Shown here: piece after piece, positions 24,110-32,524 of the stretch
Numbering within the stretch: the first letter of the stretch is position 1
Layout of the letters: every line of letters begins with the position of its first letter
Notes under the pieces: generated by a model
Database searches by the model: none
What the model was told of the DNA's origin: nothing
What the model saw: the letters and a program-made list of their open reading frames with translations, nothing else
NCBI RefSeq assembly: GCF_900111005.1
Contig: NZ_FOFV01000016.1
Span: 1-64,000 of the forward strand
Direction of reading: 5' to 3'
Length of the DNA: 64,000 bases
DNA from: Lentzea albida
GTDB lineage: Bacteria; Actinomycetota; Actinomycetes; Mycobacteriales; Pseudonocardiaceae
Made by a program: the position numbers and the translations under genes

Positions 24110-24520
24110 GTGCTGACCGACGTCGTGATGAGGACGTTCCGCCTGTACGGGGCGTTCCTCGACGCGGCCGAGGTGATGACGAAGCCGGTCGGCCTGACCG
24201 CGGCGTGGTGGCAGGTGCTCGGCGCCGTGCTGCGCGAGCCGTTGTCGGTGTCGGGCGTGGCGCGGGAGATGGGCCTGGCCCGCCAGTCCGTGCAGCGGAT
24301 CGCGGACCTGTTGGTGGACAAGGGTTTGGCGGAGTACCTGCCGAACCCGGCACACGCCCGCGCGAAGCTGATCCGGCCCACTGCAGAGGGATACGCGGCT
24401 GTCGAGCGGCTGCGGGAGGCGCAGCACGAGTGGGCGAACCGCGTCAGTGCGCAGGTCTCCTTGGAAGACCTGCGCACGACGCTCGCGACTATGACCAAGC
24501 TGGTCGCGGCTACCTCCTGA
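24110..24520 (+). CDS. MarR-family transcriptional regulator
   Basis: About 136 residues. Winged helix-turn-helix: AAWWQVLGAVLREPLSVSGVAREMGLARQSVQRIADLLVDKGL, then a wing with NPAHARAKLIRPTAEG and a helical dimerisation tail. GTG 24110 is chosen, with AGGAG at 24092-24096; GTG 24086 is an alternative overlapping DJ-1. It is probably co-transcribed with DJ-1 and autoregulates through the palindromes at 23449-23485. The ligand is unknown; such pairs often respond to reactive aldehydes or phenolics. Confidence 0.88.
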   Translation: MLTDVVMRTFRLYGAFLDAAEVMTKPVGLTAAWWQVLGAVLREPLSVSGVAREMGLARQSVQRIADLLVDKGLAEYLPNPAHARAKLIRPTAEGYAAVERLREAQHEWANRVSAQVSLEDLRTTLATMTKLVAATS

Positions 24521-24548
24521 TGCCCGGCAGGGGTGGGGGCGTCAGGTT

Positions 24549-25163
24549 CTAGCCGATCGTGGTCGTGGTCAGCACGGGGTTCGGGTCCGGGTAGCCCTTC
24601 GCGGCCGCGTCGACCGGGAACCCGAACACCGTCACGACGGCGGTGAAGGTGAGGCCGGGGACGTCGTAGCTGGTGCCGCCCAGCTTCGTGTCGATGGACC
24701 CGGCCGCACCCGCCGTCAGGTTGATCGTGACGGTCGGCAGCTCGAAGTTCGCGCCACCCTTGATCGGCCCGGGCACGCTCAGCACGACGTCGTTGCCCTG
24801 CAAGCCGATCGTCGGCGTGCCACCGAGCCCGGACCCGCCCGCGAGGCTCGCCGAGGCGAACGTCGAGTTGGCGGGTACCGGCAGCTTCAGCGCGAGCCCC
24901 TTGATCTCCCGCACCTGCCGGCCACCGGCCTCGGACGGGATGGTGTTGGGCGTGGGGTCGATGGTGACCGCGAGGCTGCTACCGGGCGCGGTGGTGGCGG
25001 GCGCCGACGCGTCGACGCCCTGGTCGAGCGTGAAGTCCGACGACTGCCCGGCGGCACTGGCGCGGAGCTTGTAGGTGATGGTCTGCGGCGCCTCAGCTGA
25101 CGCGGTGGTGGCGAACACCAGCATGGGCACGAGTGCGGCTGCTGCGATTGCGGCTAGCTTCAT
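24549..25163 (-). CDS. Secreted beta-rich protein of unknown function
   Basis: A 204-residue exported protein with a clear signal peptide (residues 1-~23, ending ASA). The mature part alternates short hydrophobic and polar stretches, suggesting a beta-sandwich (QTITYKLRASAAGQ...IKGLALKLPVPANSTFASA...LTFTAVVTVFGFPVD). There are no Cys and no catalytic motif that I recognise; it resembles secreted actinobacterial proteins of uncharacterised families. A perfect palindrome lies 57 bases upstream of the start, implying dedicated control. Confidence 0.7.
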   Translation of the reverse strand: MKLAAIAAAALVPMLVFATTASAEAPQTITYKLRASAAGQSSDFTLDQGVDASAPATTAPGSSLAVTIDPTPNTIPSEAGGRQVREIKGLALKLPVPANSTFASASLAGGSGLGGTPTIGLQGNDVVLSVPGPIKGGANFELPTVTINLTAGAAGSIDTKLGGTSYDVPGLTFTAVVTVFGFPVDAAAKGYPDPNPVLTTTTIG

Positions 25164-25219
25164 GACCTCTCCCCGATGAGTGGACGAGGGACACTTCCAG
25201 CACGCGGCGTAATCACTTG

Positions 25220-25235
25220 CCTACTCATGAGTAGG
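25220..25235. promoter_or_regulatory. Perfect 16-bp palindrome, TetR-type operator candidate
   Basis: CCTACTCATGAGTAGG lies 57 bases upstream of the secreted-protein gene on the minus strand. The perfect dyad and the ACTCATGAGT core are typical of TetR-family sites. No TetR gene is adjacent; the nearest is at 40077. Confidence 0.55.
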
Positions 25236-25353
25236 TTTCACGTCAACGGTTCACAGTTCACATGGGCCGAACGGCGCTGCCTGTTCGATCTTGTGGCGGC
25301 GTCCGGAAGTGGCGTGGTGCAGCGGTTGGGGTCAAATGTGCTAGGCTGTGCGC

Positions 25354-25430
25354 ATAGCCTCTGCCACTAGGTGGAGGAAGTGAGCCCAGGTGCGCTTCCG
25401 GACGGTTGCTGCCTGGGCTTCGCGCTTTTC
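25354..25430 (+). ncRNA. Candidate small structured RNA or attenuator
   Basis: Two consecutive hairpins: CCAC-TAG-GTGG, flanked by CCT/AGG (~25358-25377), and AGCCCAGG (25383-25390) pairing with CCTGGGCT (25412-25419), followed by TTTT at 25426-25429. A -10-like TAGGCT (25342-25347) would start transcription near 25354. No good open frame covers it, and the next gene on the right is convergent, so this would be a free small RNA ending in a terminator. I could not match it to a known riboswitch. Confidence 0.35.
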
Positions 25431-25935
25431 AGGGTTGGATGCGGGTCACCACAGGACTGATCCGCCGCGCCCAGTCACCACCGGCCCCCAGACACCAGGC
25501 GACGGCGTCGCTCACCCACAGTGCAGGGTCGGCGGACGACTGGATGTGCTCGTAGACGATGCCTGCGTCGCGGGCCTTCGTACGCGCGAGAACCACGCGA
25601 TCACGGCCGTTGCCGGCGTGGTCGCGTGAATCGAGGACGAGCCTGCTCACCCCTCTCCCGACTGCTTCGGCCACCAGCCGCTCCAGGAGAACCGCTCGCG
25701 CGGAATCGCCCTTCTCGCAGCTGGACACCACGACCACGTCGAATGCTCGCTCAACGATCCGCGAGACGATGAACTTGCGACGGCTGTCCTTCTCCGACTT
25801 GAAGTGCACCCGGCGTTCGCCGGGCAGGAGCAGGCTCCGCATCAATGAGCGGGTCGAGTGCAGTGCGGCGGGGGCGACGAGCGTCGCGGCTAGGAGGTGA
25901 CCGCCGCGCTCGGTCTCGTCGACGAACATATGCAT
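25429..25935 (-). CDS. DUF3800-like protein, putative RNase H-fold nuclease relative
   Basis: A 168-residue protein beginning MHMFVDETERGGHLLAATLV, close to the (Y/F)xDESG start of DUF3800 proteins. A conserved-looking VSRLVLDSRDHAGNGRDRVVL and the end SDAVAWCLGAGGDWARRI supply further acidic residues. DUF3800 members are predicted RNase H-like nucleases and sometimes occur in defence islands, but this one is isolated. Activity is unproved. Starts at 25935 and 25929 are both possible. Confidence 0.6.
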   Translation of the reverse strand: MHMFVDETERGGHLLAATLVAPAALHSTRSLMRSLLLPGERRVHFKSEKDSRRKFIVSRIVERAFDVVVVSSCEKGDSARAVLLERLVAEAVGRGVSRLVLDSRDHAGNGRDRVVLARTKARDAGIVYEHIQSSADPALWVSDAVAWCLGAGGDWARRISPVVTRIQP

Positions 25936-26014
25936 CCAAACAGGATCGCAGGTCGGACCGTCAATCCCCGCTCGGGTGCATGTACGTCAATCAAGGACTT
26001 GCTTGCGCCACAAG

Positions 26015-26710
26015 CTAAGCGGCCACCGTCTGCCGTGCCAGCGCGGAGTCGTAGCGGTCCAGCACCAACTGCGCGACCTCCACGTCGTCCCCCAACGGCC
26101 GAGCCACCACGGCATCGCCCGCCAGCGAGACGACCTTGTCCGGCAACAACCCGGGCGCCAGGAACCACGACGCCACGGCGATCCGCGAGGCCCCCCGAGC
26201 CCGCAACCGCTCCACGGCCTCGGGCACGGTCGGCGAGGCGATCGACGCGAACGCCGGCTCCACCCCCGCCCACCCCGACTCACGAGCCCACCGCCGGGCC
26301 ACCCGCGCCACGGCCTCGTTGGCGGGCGCGTGCGACGACCCGGCGCCGGCCAGCACGACGCCCAGAGACCGGTCGCCGAAGGAGGCCCCGGCCTCGGACA
26401 GCCGCCGCAACGCCGCCGACTCGAGCCGCGGGTCCGGCCCGAGCACGGGTGTCACCACAGCGGGCACCCGTGACTCGGCGACGGCGGCCGGGACGTCGAC
26501 ACGGGCGTGATAAGCCTTGCCCAGCAACAAAGGTACGACGACGGAAGGCTCGCGCAGCACGTCGTGCAAACGGGGTGCGCACAGGTCCAGGAAGCAGCCG
26601 CGCACGTCCAGTTCGGGCCGCAGCGAGCGCACCACGTCCAGCAGGGCGTGGATCGAGGCGGCCGAGCGGGGGTCGCGGCTGCCGTGGGCCACGGCGATCA
26701 GGGGGATCAC
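26015..26710 (-). CDS. Sirohydrochlorin chelatase (CbiX/SirB-like)
   Basis: A 231-residue class II chelatase-like protein with two half-domains. IPLIAVAHGSRDPRSAASI carries the metal-binding His, and LLLGKAYHARVDVPAAV the second His. It inserts Fe2+ into sirohydrochlorin to make siroheme, the cofactor of the sulfite reductase encoded at the head of this operon. The GTG start at 26710 overlaps the permease stop by 4 bases. Last gene of the sulfur operon. A cobalt chelatase role is the alternative, but the context favours iron. Confidence 0.85.
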   Translation of the reverse strand: MIPLIAVAHGSRDPRSAASIHALLDVVRSLRPELDVRGCFLDLCAPRLHDVLREPSVVVPLLLGKAYHARVDVPAAVAESRVPAVVTPVLGPDPRLESAALRRLSEAGASFGDRSLGVVLAGAGSSHAPANEAVARVARRWARESGWAGVEPAFASIASPTVPEAVERLRARGASRIAVASWFLAPGLLPDKVVSLAGDAVVARPLGDDVEVAQLVLDRYDSALARQTVAA

Positions 26711-27579
26711 AGCGCCCCCGTCAGGCCGCGGGCCCGCAGCACGGCGCGCTCCAGGGGGCGGAACAGCAGCAGTTCGATGCCGATGCCGACCAGGAGGATC
26801 AGGAAGATCGCGGCGATCACCATGTTGATGTCGTTCAGCGACGAGCCGTTGTGCAGGTACTGGCCGAGGCCGGTGCCGAGCTGCGGGGAGGTCGCGATGA
26901 TCTCCGCCGCCATCAGCGAGCGCCACGAGAACGCCCAGCCCTGCTTCAGGCCGGCGAGGTAGCCGGGCAGCGCGGCCGGCAGCAGGATGTGGCGTGCCGA
27001 GGCGAAGCGGCCGGCGCCCAGGGCTCGGCCCACGCGGGGGAGCAGCGGCGGGATCTGGTCGATGCCGGCCACGAGGCCGTTCGCGATGGACGGGACGGAG
27101 CCCATCAGCACCACGAAGTAGATCGTGGACGGGGTGACGCCGAACCACAGGATCGCGGCCGGGACCCACGCCACGGAGGGCAGCGACTGCAGGCCGGTCA
27201 GCAGCGAGCCGATCGCCGCGCGCACCACGCGCACCTTGGCTATCAGCAGGCCCAGCGGTGTCGCGATGAGCACCGCCGCGAGGAAGCCGAGAACCGCGCG
27301 GTGCAGGGACGTCCACAGGATGCCGAACGCCTCGCCCGAGGAGACCGACCGGACGAGCTCGTTCCACACGTTGACCGGAGCCGGCAGCTGGAACTCGGGC
27401 AGTAGGGCCGAAGCCCACAACGCCTGCCACACGCCCAGGAGCAGCGCGAAGGCGATGAGCGGTGGCACGCCCGTCTTCAGGAAACGGCGCCAGAACGGCG
27501 GCTTGTGCGCCTCGGTGGGCACATCGAGCGCGTCGAGGCCGGCGCCGACCTTGTCGAGCGTGTCAGGAGGCGTGGCCAC
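26707..27579 (-). CDS. ssuC: ABC transporter permease, SsuC/TauC family
   Basis: A 290-residue inner-membrane permease with about six helices (from residue ~37). The conserved cytoplasmic EAA-like loop is AGRFASARHILLPAALPGYLAGLKQGWAFSWRSLMAAE. The family imports aliphatic sulfonates, taurine or nitrate. Co-location with sulfur genes argues for sulfonate or another organosulfur compound. GTG start; it overlaps the ATPase gene by 17 bases and the chelatase by 4. Confidence 0.88.
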   Translation of the reverse strand: MATPPDTLDKVGAGLDALDVPTEAHKPPFWRRFLKTGVPPLIAFALLLGVWQALWASALLPEFQLPAPVNVWNELVRSVSSGEAFGILWTSLHRAVLGFLAAVLIATPLGLLIAKVRVVRAAIGSLLTGLQSLPSVAWVPAAILWFGVTPSTIYFVVLMGSVPSIANGLVAGIDQIPPLLPRVGRALGAGRFASARHILLPAALPGYLAGLKQGWAFSWRSLMAAEIIATSPQLGTGLGQYLHNGSSLNDINMVIAAIFLILLVGIGIELLLFRPLERAVLRARGLTGAL

Positions 27580-28339
27580 TGATGACCTCTCGAAGATGGG
27601 TGTTGATCTCGCCGAGGACCTCGTCCGAGGAGTCGCGCACGTCCCACTCGCGCACGACGCGGCCGGGACGGGAGGACAGCAGCACGACGCGCTGACCGAG
27701 GCGCACGGCCTCGCGCACGTCGTGCGTCACGAAGATGATCGCGGTGTTGGTGGTCTCCCACACGCGCAGCAGTTCGCTCTGCAGCACGTCCCGCGTGATG
27801 GCGTCGAGCGCCGCGAACGGCTCGTCCATCAGCAGCAGGGCCGGGGAACCGTCGGCGGACACGGTGGTGGACGCCAATGCGCGGGCCAGGGCCACGCGCT
27901 GGCGCATGCCACCGGAGAGCTCGTGCGGACGCTTGTCCGCGACGTCACCCAGCCGCACCAGTTCCAGCAGCTCCAGCGCGCGACGCTTGCGGGCCAGGCG
28001 GCCGACGCCGGCGAAGCGCAGCGCCAGTTCGACGTTGCGGGCCGCGGTGAGCCACGGCATCAGCGCGGGCTCCTGGAACATCACGGCCGGGCGCGACGTG
28101 TTGATCTGCAGGTCACCGGACGTCGCGCCGTCGAGGCCCGCGACGATGTTGAGCAGCGTGCTCTTGCCGCAGCCGGACGCGCCGAGAAGACACACGAACT
28201 CGCCGGGCTTGACCTTGAGGTCCACCCCGTCGAGCGCCACCACGGCCGAACTGCCGTGGCCGAAGACCTTGCGGACGCCGGACAGTTCGACGGCGGTGTC
28301 CGAAGTGGACAGAAGAGCGGTTTCGAGCGTGGCGGTCAT
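27563..28339 (-). CDS. ssuB: ABC transporter ATP-binding protein, SsuB/TauB family
   Basis: A 258-residue ATPase. Walker A LLGASGCGKSTLLNIV (~residue 52), signature LSGGMRQRVALARAL, Walker B ALLLMDEPFAALD and switch-loop His VTHDVREAV are all intact. It energises the permease encoded downstream. It starts 27 bases after the binding-protein gene and overlaps the permease, so it belongs to the same transcript. Confidence 0.92.
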   Translation of the reverse strand: MTATLETALLSTSDTAVELSGVRKVFGHGSSAVVALDGVDLKVKPGEFVCLLGASGCGKSTLLNIVAGLDGATSGDLQINTSRPAVMFQEPALMPWLTAARNVELALRFAGVGRLARKRRALELLELVRLGDVADKRPHELSGGMRQRVALARALASTTVSADGSPALLLMDEPFAALDAITRDVLQSELLRVWETTNTAIIFVTHDVREAVRLGQRVVLLSSRPGRVVREWDVRDSSDEVLGEINTHLREVISGHAS

Positions 28340-28366
28340 GGTGTGCCTTCCCTCGCGTCAGAAGTG

Positions 28367-29416
28367 CTACTTCTCGTCCAGGCCCGCTGCTTGGACCTGC
28401 GGCTTGCCCTGCGCCTGCAGGACCTTGTTCAGCAGCGTGAAGTCGGCGTACCCGGCGACGTTCGCGGCCTCCTTGGCCACCCCGGCGGTCACGGCGTCCT
28501 TTGCGAGCTGCGGGAAGTGCCTGGCCTGCGCGTCGGTGGTGAGCTCGATGTTGTCCCACGCGGCGTCGAGGATCTTGTCGCCGAGCTTCTTGGACGTGAG
28601 CTTCTCCAGGTGCGCGTTGGCGGTCTTCTTCGCCTCGTCCTTGTTCGCCTTCGCCCAGTCGATCGCGGCCACGTGACCCTTCAGCACGGCCTCGACGGTC
28701 TCCGGGTGCTCCTGCAGGAACTTCGTCCGCACGATCACGACGGTGGTCGGGAACGCCCCGCCCTCCCACAGCGTCTTCTCGTCGAGCAGCACCTTGCCGC
28801 CACCCTCGTCGACGATGCGCGCCGCCCACGGCTGCGGCGCCCACGCGGCCTGGATGTCGCCCTTCTTGAACAGGTCGAGCGACGCGGCGTTCTCCACGTT
28901 CTGCACGGTGACCTGGCCGGTGAGGTTCTTCTCCGCCAGGTACTTCTTCAGCGACACGTCCTGCGTGTTCGCGAGCTGCGGAGTGGCGATGACCTTGCCC
29001 TTGAGGTCCTCGATCGAGTTGATCTCGGGCTTCACCACGAGCTGCGCACCGCCCGAGGTGGCGCCCGCGATGAGCTTCACGGCCTCGCCCTTGGACTTCG
29101 AGTAGGCGTTGATCGCCGGGCCGGAGCCGATGTAGGCGATGTCGAGGGACTCGCCCAGCAGCGCGTTCACCTCGTCCGGGCCCGCGTTGAACGTCTGCGT
29201 CGTCAGCTTGGTGGTGCCGAGTTCCTTCGCGTACAGACCCTTTTCGACGCCGATCAGCGCGGCGGCGTGGGTGATGTTCGGGAAGTACCCGAGGCGAACC
29301 TCGGTCGCGGCACCCTTGGACTGGGCCACTGGTGCTTCATCGGTGCCGCGGCGGCTGCAACCGGACAGTGCTGTCAGAGCGATCAACGCGATGGCGACTG
29401 CTGGCTTGAGGTTCAC
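28367..29416 (-). CDS. ssuA: Sulfonate-type ABC transporter substrate-binding lipoprotein
   Basis: A 349-residue lipoprotein. The lipobox ALSGC (Cys ~20) ends a short signal sequence; the rest is an NMT1/SsuA-like two-lobe binding protein (EVRLGYFPNITHAAALIGVE..., IAYIGSGPAINAYSKSKG, AWAPQPWAARIVDEGG). It is tethered outside the membrane and captures the substrate for the importer. Located between cysN and the ATPase gene, it is part of the sulfur operon. The exact ligand is not predictable. Confidence 0.88.
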   Translation of the reverse strand: MNLKPAVAIALIALTALSGCSRRGTDEAPVAQSKGAATEVRLGYFPNITHAAALIGVEKGLYAKELGTTKLTTQTFNAGPDEVNALLGESLDIAYIGSGPAINAYSKSKGEAVKLIAGATSGGAQLVVKPEINSIEDLKGKVIATPQLANTQDVSLKKYLAEKNLTGQVTVQNVENAASLDLFKKGDIQAAWAPQPWAARIVDEGGGKVLLDEKTLWEGGAFPTTVVIVRTKFLQEHPETVEAVLKGHVAAIDWAKANKDEAKKTANAHLEKLTSKKLGDKILDAAWDNIELTTDAQARHFPQLAKDAVTAGVAKEAANVAGYADFTLLNKVLQAQGKPQVQAAGLDEK

Positions 29417-29430
29417 GGGGAGGAGGCCTT

Positions 29431-30774
29431 TCAGGGACCGGGGGAGACGAGGGCGTGGTCGTCAGGGGTAGCGGTGCTACCCCCGGTACAGCTCTCCACG
29501 CCGTTCTCGAGCAGCGGCAGCGGAGCCCCGACCAGCCCAGCCGCGAGCGTGGAACCGTCACTCGCGTCGATCACCAGAAACGACCCGGTGCGCCGGCTGA
29601 AGCTGTAGTCGTCCAGCGGTACGGGCTCTGCGAGACGCAGAGCAACTCGGCCGATCTCGTTGAGCTCCAGCGAGCTGGGACCGTCCACACTGGACAGCGT
29701 CTGCTCGTCGAAGCGGTCGCGCAGGTCGGTGACCATCGCCTGCACGGTGCGCGTTCCGTGCTTGACGAGGACTCGGGCACCGGCTCGCAGCGGCTTCTCC
29801 GCGAGCCAGCAGAGGGTGGCGTCCAGTTCGTCGGTGACCGTGGGCTCGTTGCCCGCCACCGAGATCAGGTCGCCGCGGGAGATGTCGATCTCGTCCGCCA
29901 GCAGCAGCGTGACGGACTGGCCGGCCGCCGCTTCGGCCAGTTCACCATCTGCCGTGTCGATCTTCGTCACCGTCGAGCGCCGCCCCGACGGCAGCACCAC
30001 GACCTCGTCACCGGGCTTGACCGTGCCGGCCGCGATGAGACCGGCGTAGCCCCGGTAGTCGAGGTGCTCGGCCGTGCGCGGGCGGATCACGTACTGCACC
30101 GGGAAGCGGAACGGGGCGTCGTGCGGGTCGGGCTCGACCGGCACGTTCTCCAGGTGCTCCAGCAGGGTGGGGCCGGAGTACCAGGGCGTGTTCGCCGACT
30201 TCTCCACGACGTTGTCACCGGCCAGCGCCGACACCGGGATCTCGACGACCGAGTCCTCGGTGTAGCCCAGTGCGGTGGCGTGTGCGGTGAACTCCTTGGC
30301 GATGCGGGAGAACGTCACCTCGTCGTAGTCCACGAGGTCGATCTTGTTGACCGCCAGGACGAGCCGCGGCACGCCGAGCAGCGCGAGAACCGCCGCGTGG
30401 CGCCGGGTCTGCTCGATGACGCCCTTGCGCGCGTCGACCAGCAGGACCGCGAGCTGCGCGGTGGACGCGCCCGTGACGGTGTTGCGCGTGTACTGCACGT
30501 GGCCCGGGGTGTCGGCGAGCACGAACGACCGCTTCGGCGTCGCGAAGTACCGGTACGCCACGTCGATCGTGATGCCCTGCTCGCGTTCCGAACGCAGGCC
30601 GTCGACCAGCAACGACAGGTCCGGGGTCGCGAGGCCGCGGTCGGCGCTCGCGCGGTGCACGGCGTCGAGGGTGTCCGCGAGAACGGACTTGGTGTCGTAG
30701 AGCAACCTGCCGACGAGCGTGGACTTCCCATCGTCCACGCTGCCCGCGGTGGCCAGCCTCAACAGGTCGCTCAT
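29431..30774 (-). CDS. cysN: Sulfate adenylyltransferase, GTPase subunit (CysN)
   Basis: A 447-residue EF-Tu-like GTPase that, with CysD, makes APS from sulfate and ATP. G1 TAGSVDDGKSTLVGRLL (~residue 8), effector region EREQGITIDVAYRYF, G3 ADTPGHVQYTRN, G4 AVNKIDLVDYD, followed by two beta-barrel domains. There is no C-terminal APS-kinase extension, consistent with the APS reductase route through CysH. It abuts cysD directly. Confidence 0.96.
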   Translation of the reverse strand: MSDLLRLATAGSVDDGKSTLVGRLLYDTKSVLADTLDAVHRASADRGLATPDLSLLVDGLRSEREQGITIDVAYRYFATPKRSFVLADTPGHVQYTRNTVTGASTAQLAVLLVDARKGVIEQTRRHAAVLALLGVPRLVLAVNKIDLVDYDEVTFSRIAKEFTAHATALGYTEDSVVEIPVSALAGDNVVEKSANTPWYSGPTLLEHLENVPVEPDPHDAPFRFPVQYVIRPRTAEHLDYRGYAGLIAAGTVKPGDEVVVLPSGRRSTVTKIDTADGELAEAAAGQSVTLLLADEIDISRGDLISVAGNEPTVTDELDATLCWLAEKPLRAGARVLVKHGTRTVQAMVTDLRDRFDEQTLSSVDGPSSLELNEIGRVALRLAEPVPLDDYSFSRRTGSFLVIDASDGSTLAAGLVGAPLPLLENGVESCTGGSTATPDDHALVSPGP

Positions 30775-31677
30775 TTAGAAGTAGCCCTCCCGCTTGCGGT
30801 CTTCCATGGCGGCCTCGGACAGCCGGTCGTCGGCCCGCGTGGCGCCGCGCTCGGTCAGCCGGGACGCGGCGACCTCGGCGATCACCGCGTGGATGTCGGC
30901 GGCGTCGGACTCGACGGCGCCCGTGCAGGACCCGTCACCGACCGTGCGGTAGCGAACCACCTTGCGCTGCAACGTTTCGCCGTCGCGCGCCTTGCCCCAC
31001 GGACCCTCCGCGAGCCACATGCCGTCGCGCAGGAACACCTCGCGCTCGTGCGAGTAGTAGATGTCCGGCAGCTCGATGCCCTCGCGCTCGATGTAGTTCC
31101 ACACGTCGAGTTCGGTCCAGTTGGACAGCGGGAACACGCGGACGTGCTCACCGGCGCGGTGCCGGCCGTTGTAGAGGTTCCACAGCTCCGGGCGCTGGCG
31201 CTTCGGGTCCCACTGGCCGAACGCCGTGCGCAGGCTGAAGATCCGCTCCTTGGCGCGGGCGCGTTCCTCGTCCCGGCGGCCACCGCCGAAGACCGCGTCG
31301 AACTTGTGCTGCGTGATGGAGTCCAGCAGCGGCACGGTCTGCAACGGGTTGCGCGTGCCGTCCGGGCGCTCTTCGAGGCGGCCGTCGTCGATCCAGTCCT
31401 GGACCTTCGCGACCTCGAGGCGCAGCCCGTGCTGCGCGACGACGCGGTCGCGGAACTCGATGACCTCGTCGAAGTTGTGCCCGGTGTCGACGTGCAGCAA
31501 CGGGAACGGCACCGGAGCCGGGTAGAACGCCTTGATCGCGAGGTGCAGCAGCAGCGTCGAGTCCTTGCCGCCGGAGAAGAGGATCACCGGCCGGTCGAAC
31601 TCGCCCGCGACCTCGCGGAAGATGTGGATCGCCTCCGATTCGAGGCGTCCCAGGGTGTCGAGCGTGGCTGTGGTCAT
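30775..31677 (-). CDS. cysD: Sulfate adenylyltransferase, catalytic subunit (CysD)
   Basis: A 300-residue PP-loop enzyme. The SGGKDS motif (FSGGKDSTLLLHLAIKAFYP) binds ATP; DTGHNFDEVIEFRD and RRDEERARAKERIFS are CysD signatures. With CysN it activates sulfate to adenosine 5'-phosphosulfate. ATG 31677 overlaps the cysH stop (ATGA). Upstream in-frame sequence is not conserved. Confidence 0.96.
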   Translation of the reverse strand: MTTATLDTLGRLESEAIHIFREVAGEFDRPVILFSGGKDSTLLLHLAIKAFYPAPVPFPLLHVDTGHNFDEVIEFRDRVVAQHGLRLEVAKVQDWIDDGRLEERPDGTRNPLQTVPLLDSITQHKFDAVFGGGRRDEERARAKERIFSLRTAFGQWDPKRQRPELWNLYNGRHRAGEHVRVFPLSNWTELDVWNYIEREGIELPDIYYSHEREVFLRDGMWLAEGPWGKARDGETLQRKVVRYRTVGDGSCTGAVESDAADIHAVIAEVAASRLTERGATRADDRLSEAAMEDRKREGYF

Positions 31678-32369
31678 CCGTGCAACCCGCATTCCGTCTT
31701 CGACTGACCGGCCCAGCGACCGCTGCGCGCGTCCTGGCCCGGCAGTGGCTTCGAGGTGCAGGGCAGGCAGCCGATGGAGGGATAACCCTCCTGCACCAAC
31801 AGGTTCTCGAGGATGCCCTTCTCGTGGATGTAGGCGTTGAACTCGTCGTCCGACCACGGCGCGATCGGGTTGATCTTCACCAGGCCGTTGCGGTCGTCCC
31901 ACTGCACGATCGGCGTGTTCGCCCTGGTCGGGGCGTCCACGCGGCGCACACCGGTGACCCACGCGTCGTACTTCGCGAGCTCGCGGCGCAGCGGCACGAC
32001 CTTGCGCAGGTTGCAGCACGTGGCCGGGTCCGACTGGTAGAGCAGGCCGAACTCGCGTTCCTGGTCCTCGACCGACTGCTCGGCCGCGGCGTTCACGATG
32101 CGCACCCCGGGGTAGACGACCCCGACGGCATCACGCACGCCGATCGTCTCCGGGAAGTGGTACCCCGTCTCCAGGAACAGCACGTCGAAGTCCGGCTTCA
32201 CCTTCGCGGCGAGGTCGATCAGCACGGCGTCCTGCATGTTGGAGGCGACGATGTAGCTGTCGCCGAACGTCCGCGCGACCCACTCCAGCGCCTCGATCGC
32301 GCCGGCGTCCTTCAACTCCTGCTCGGCGGCCTCGGCGACGATCTTGAGGTCTTCCTTGAGATCGCTCAC
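31674..32369 (-). CDS. cysH: APS reductase, [4Fe-4S] type (CysH)
   Basis: A 231-residue PP-loop reductase that converts APS to sulfite and AMP using thioredoxin. The iron-sulfur Cys pairs are present, CC in ATCCNLRKV and CxxC in GCLPCTSKPL, so it is the APS (not PAPS) type. The C-terminal ECGLHG carries the catalytic Cys. GTG 32369 overlaps the zinc-ribbon stop. The partner cysDN lacks APS kinase, which agrees. Confidence 0.95.
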   Translation of the reverse strand: MSDLKEDLKIVAEAAEQELKDAGAIEALEWVARTFGDSYIVASNMQDAVLIDLAAKVKPDFDVLFLETGYHFPETIGVRDAVGVVYPGVRIVNAAAEQSVEDQEREFGLLYQSDPATCCNLRKVVPLRRELAKYDAWVTGVRRVDAPTRANTPIVQWDDRNGLVKINPIAPWSDDEFNAYIHEKGILENLLVQEGYPSIGCLPCTSKPLPGQDARSGRWAGQSKTECGLHG

Positions 32370-32524
32370 TTCTTCACCTCCTGCGGCAGGTTGAGCCCGA
32401 CGAACGAGACCTTGAAGACGCGGCGGCACCCGGTGCACAGCCACGCGTAGCTCGGCTCCTCCTGCGGGCGGAGGTCCTCGTCGCCGCAGTAGGGGCAGTA
32501 GAACGGCGTCGCGCGTTCGCTCAT
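32366..32524 (-). CDS. Small zinc-ribbon protein in the sulfur operon
   Basis: A 52-residue protein with two CxxC knuckles (YCPYCGDE near residue 9, LCTGCRRVF near residue 29), predicted to bind one Zn or Fe. It overlaps both neighbours by 4 bases (ATGA), so translation is coupled between sulfite reductase and APS reductase. A homologue-like small gene is often found at this place in actinobacteria. It may help electron delivery or act as a regulator; function is unknown. Confidence 0.8.
   Translation of the reverse strand: MSERATPFYCPYCGDEDLRPQEEPSYAWLCTGCRRVFKVSFVGLNLPQEVKK

Noticed and set aside
25176-25370. Plus-strand short frame across the TetR-type palindrome
   Set aside because: Low coding character, no ribosome site, overlaps the promoter of the secreted-protein gene.
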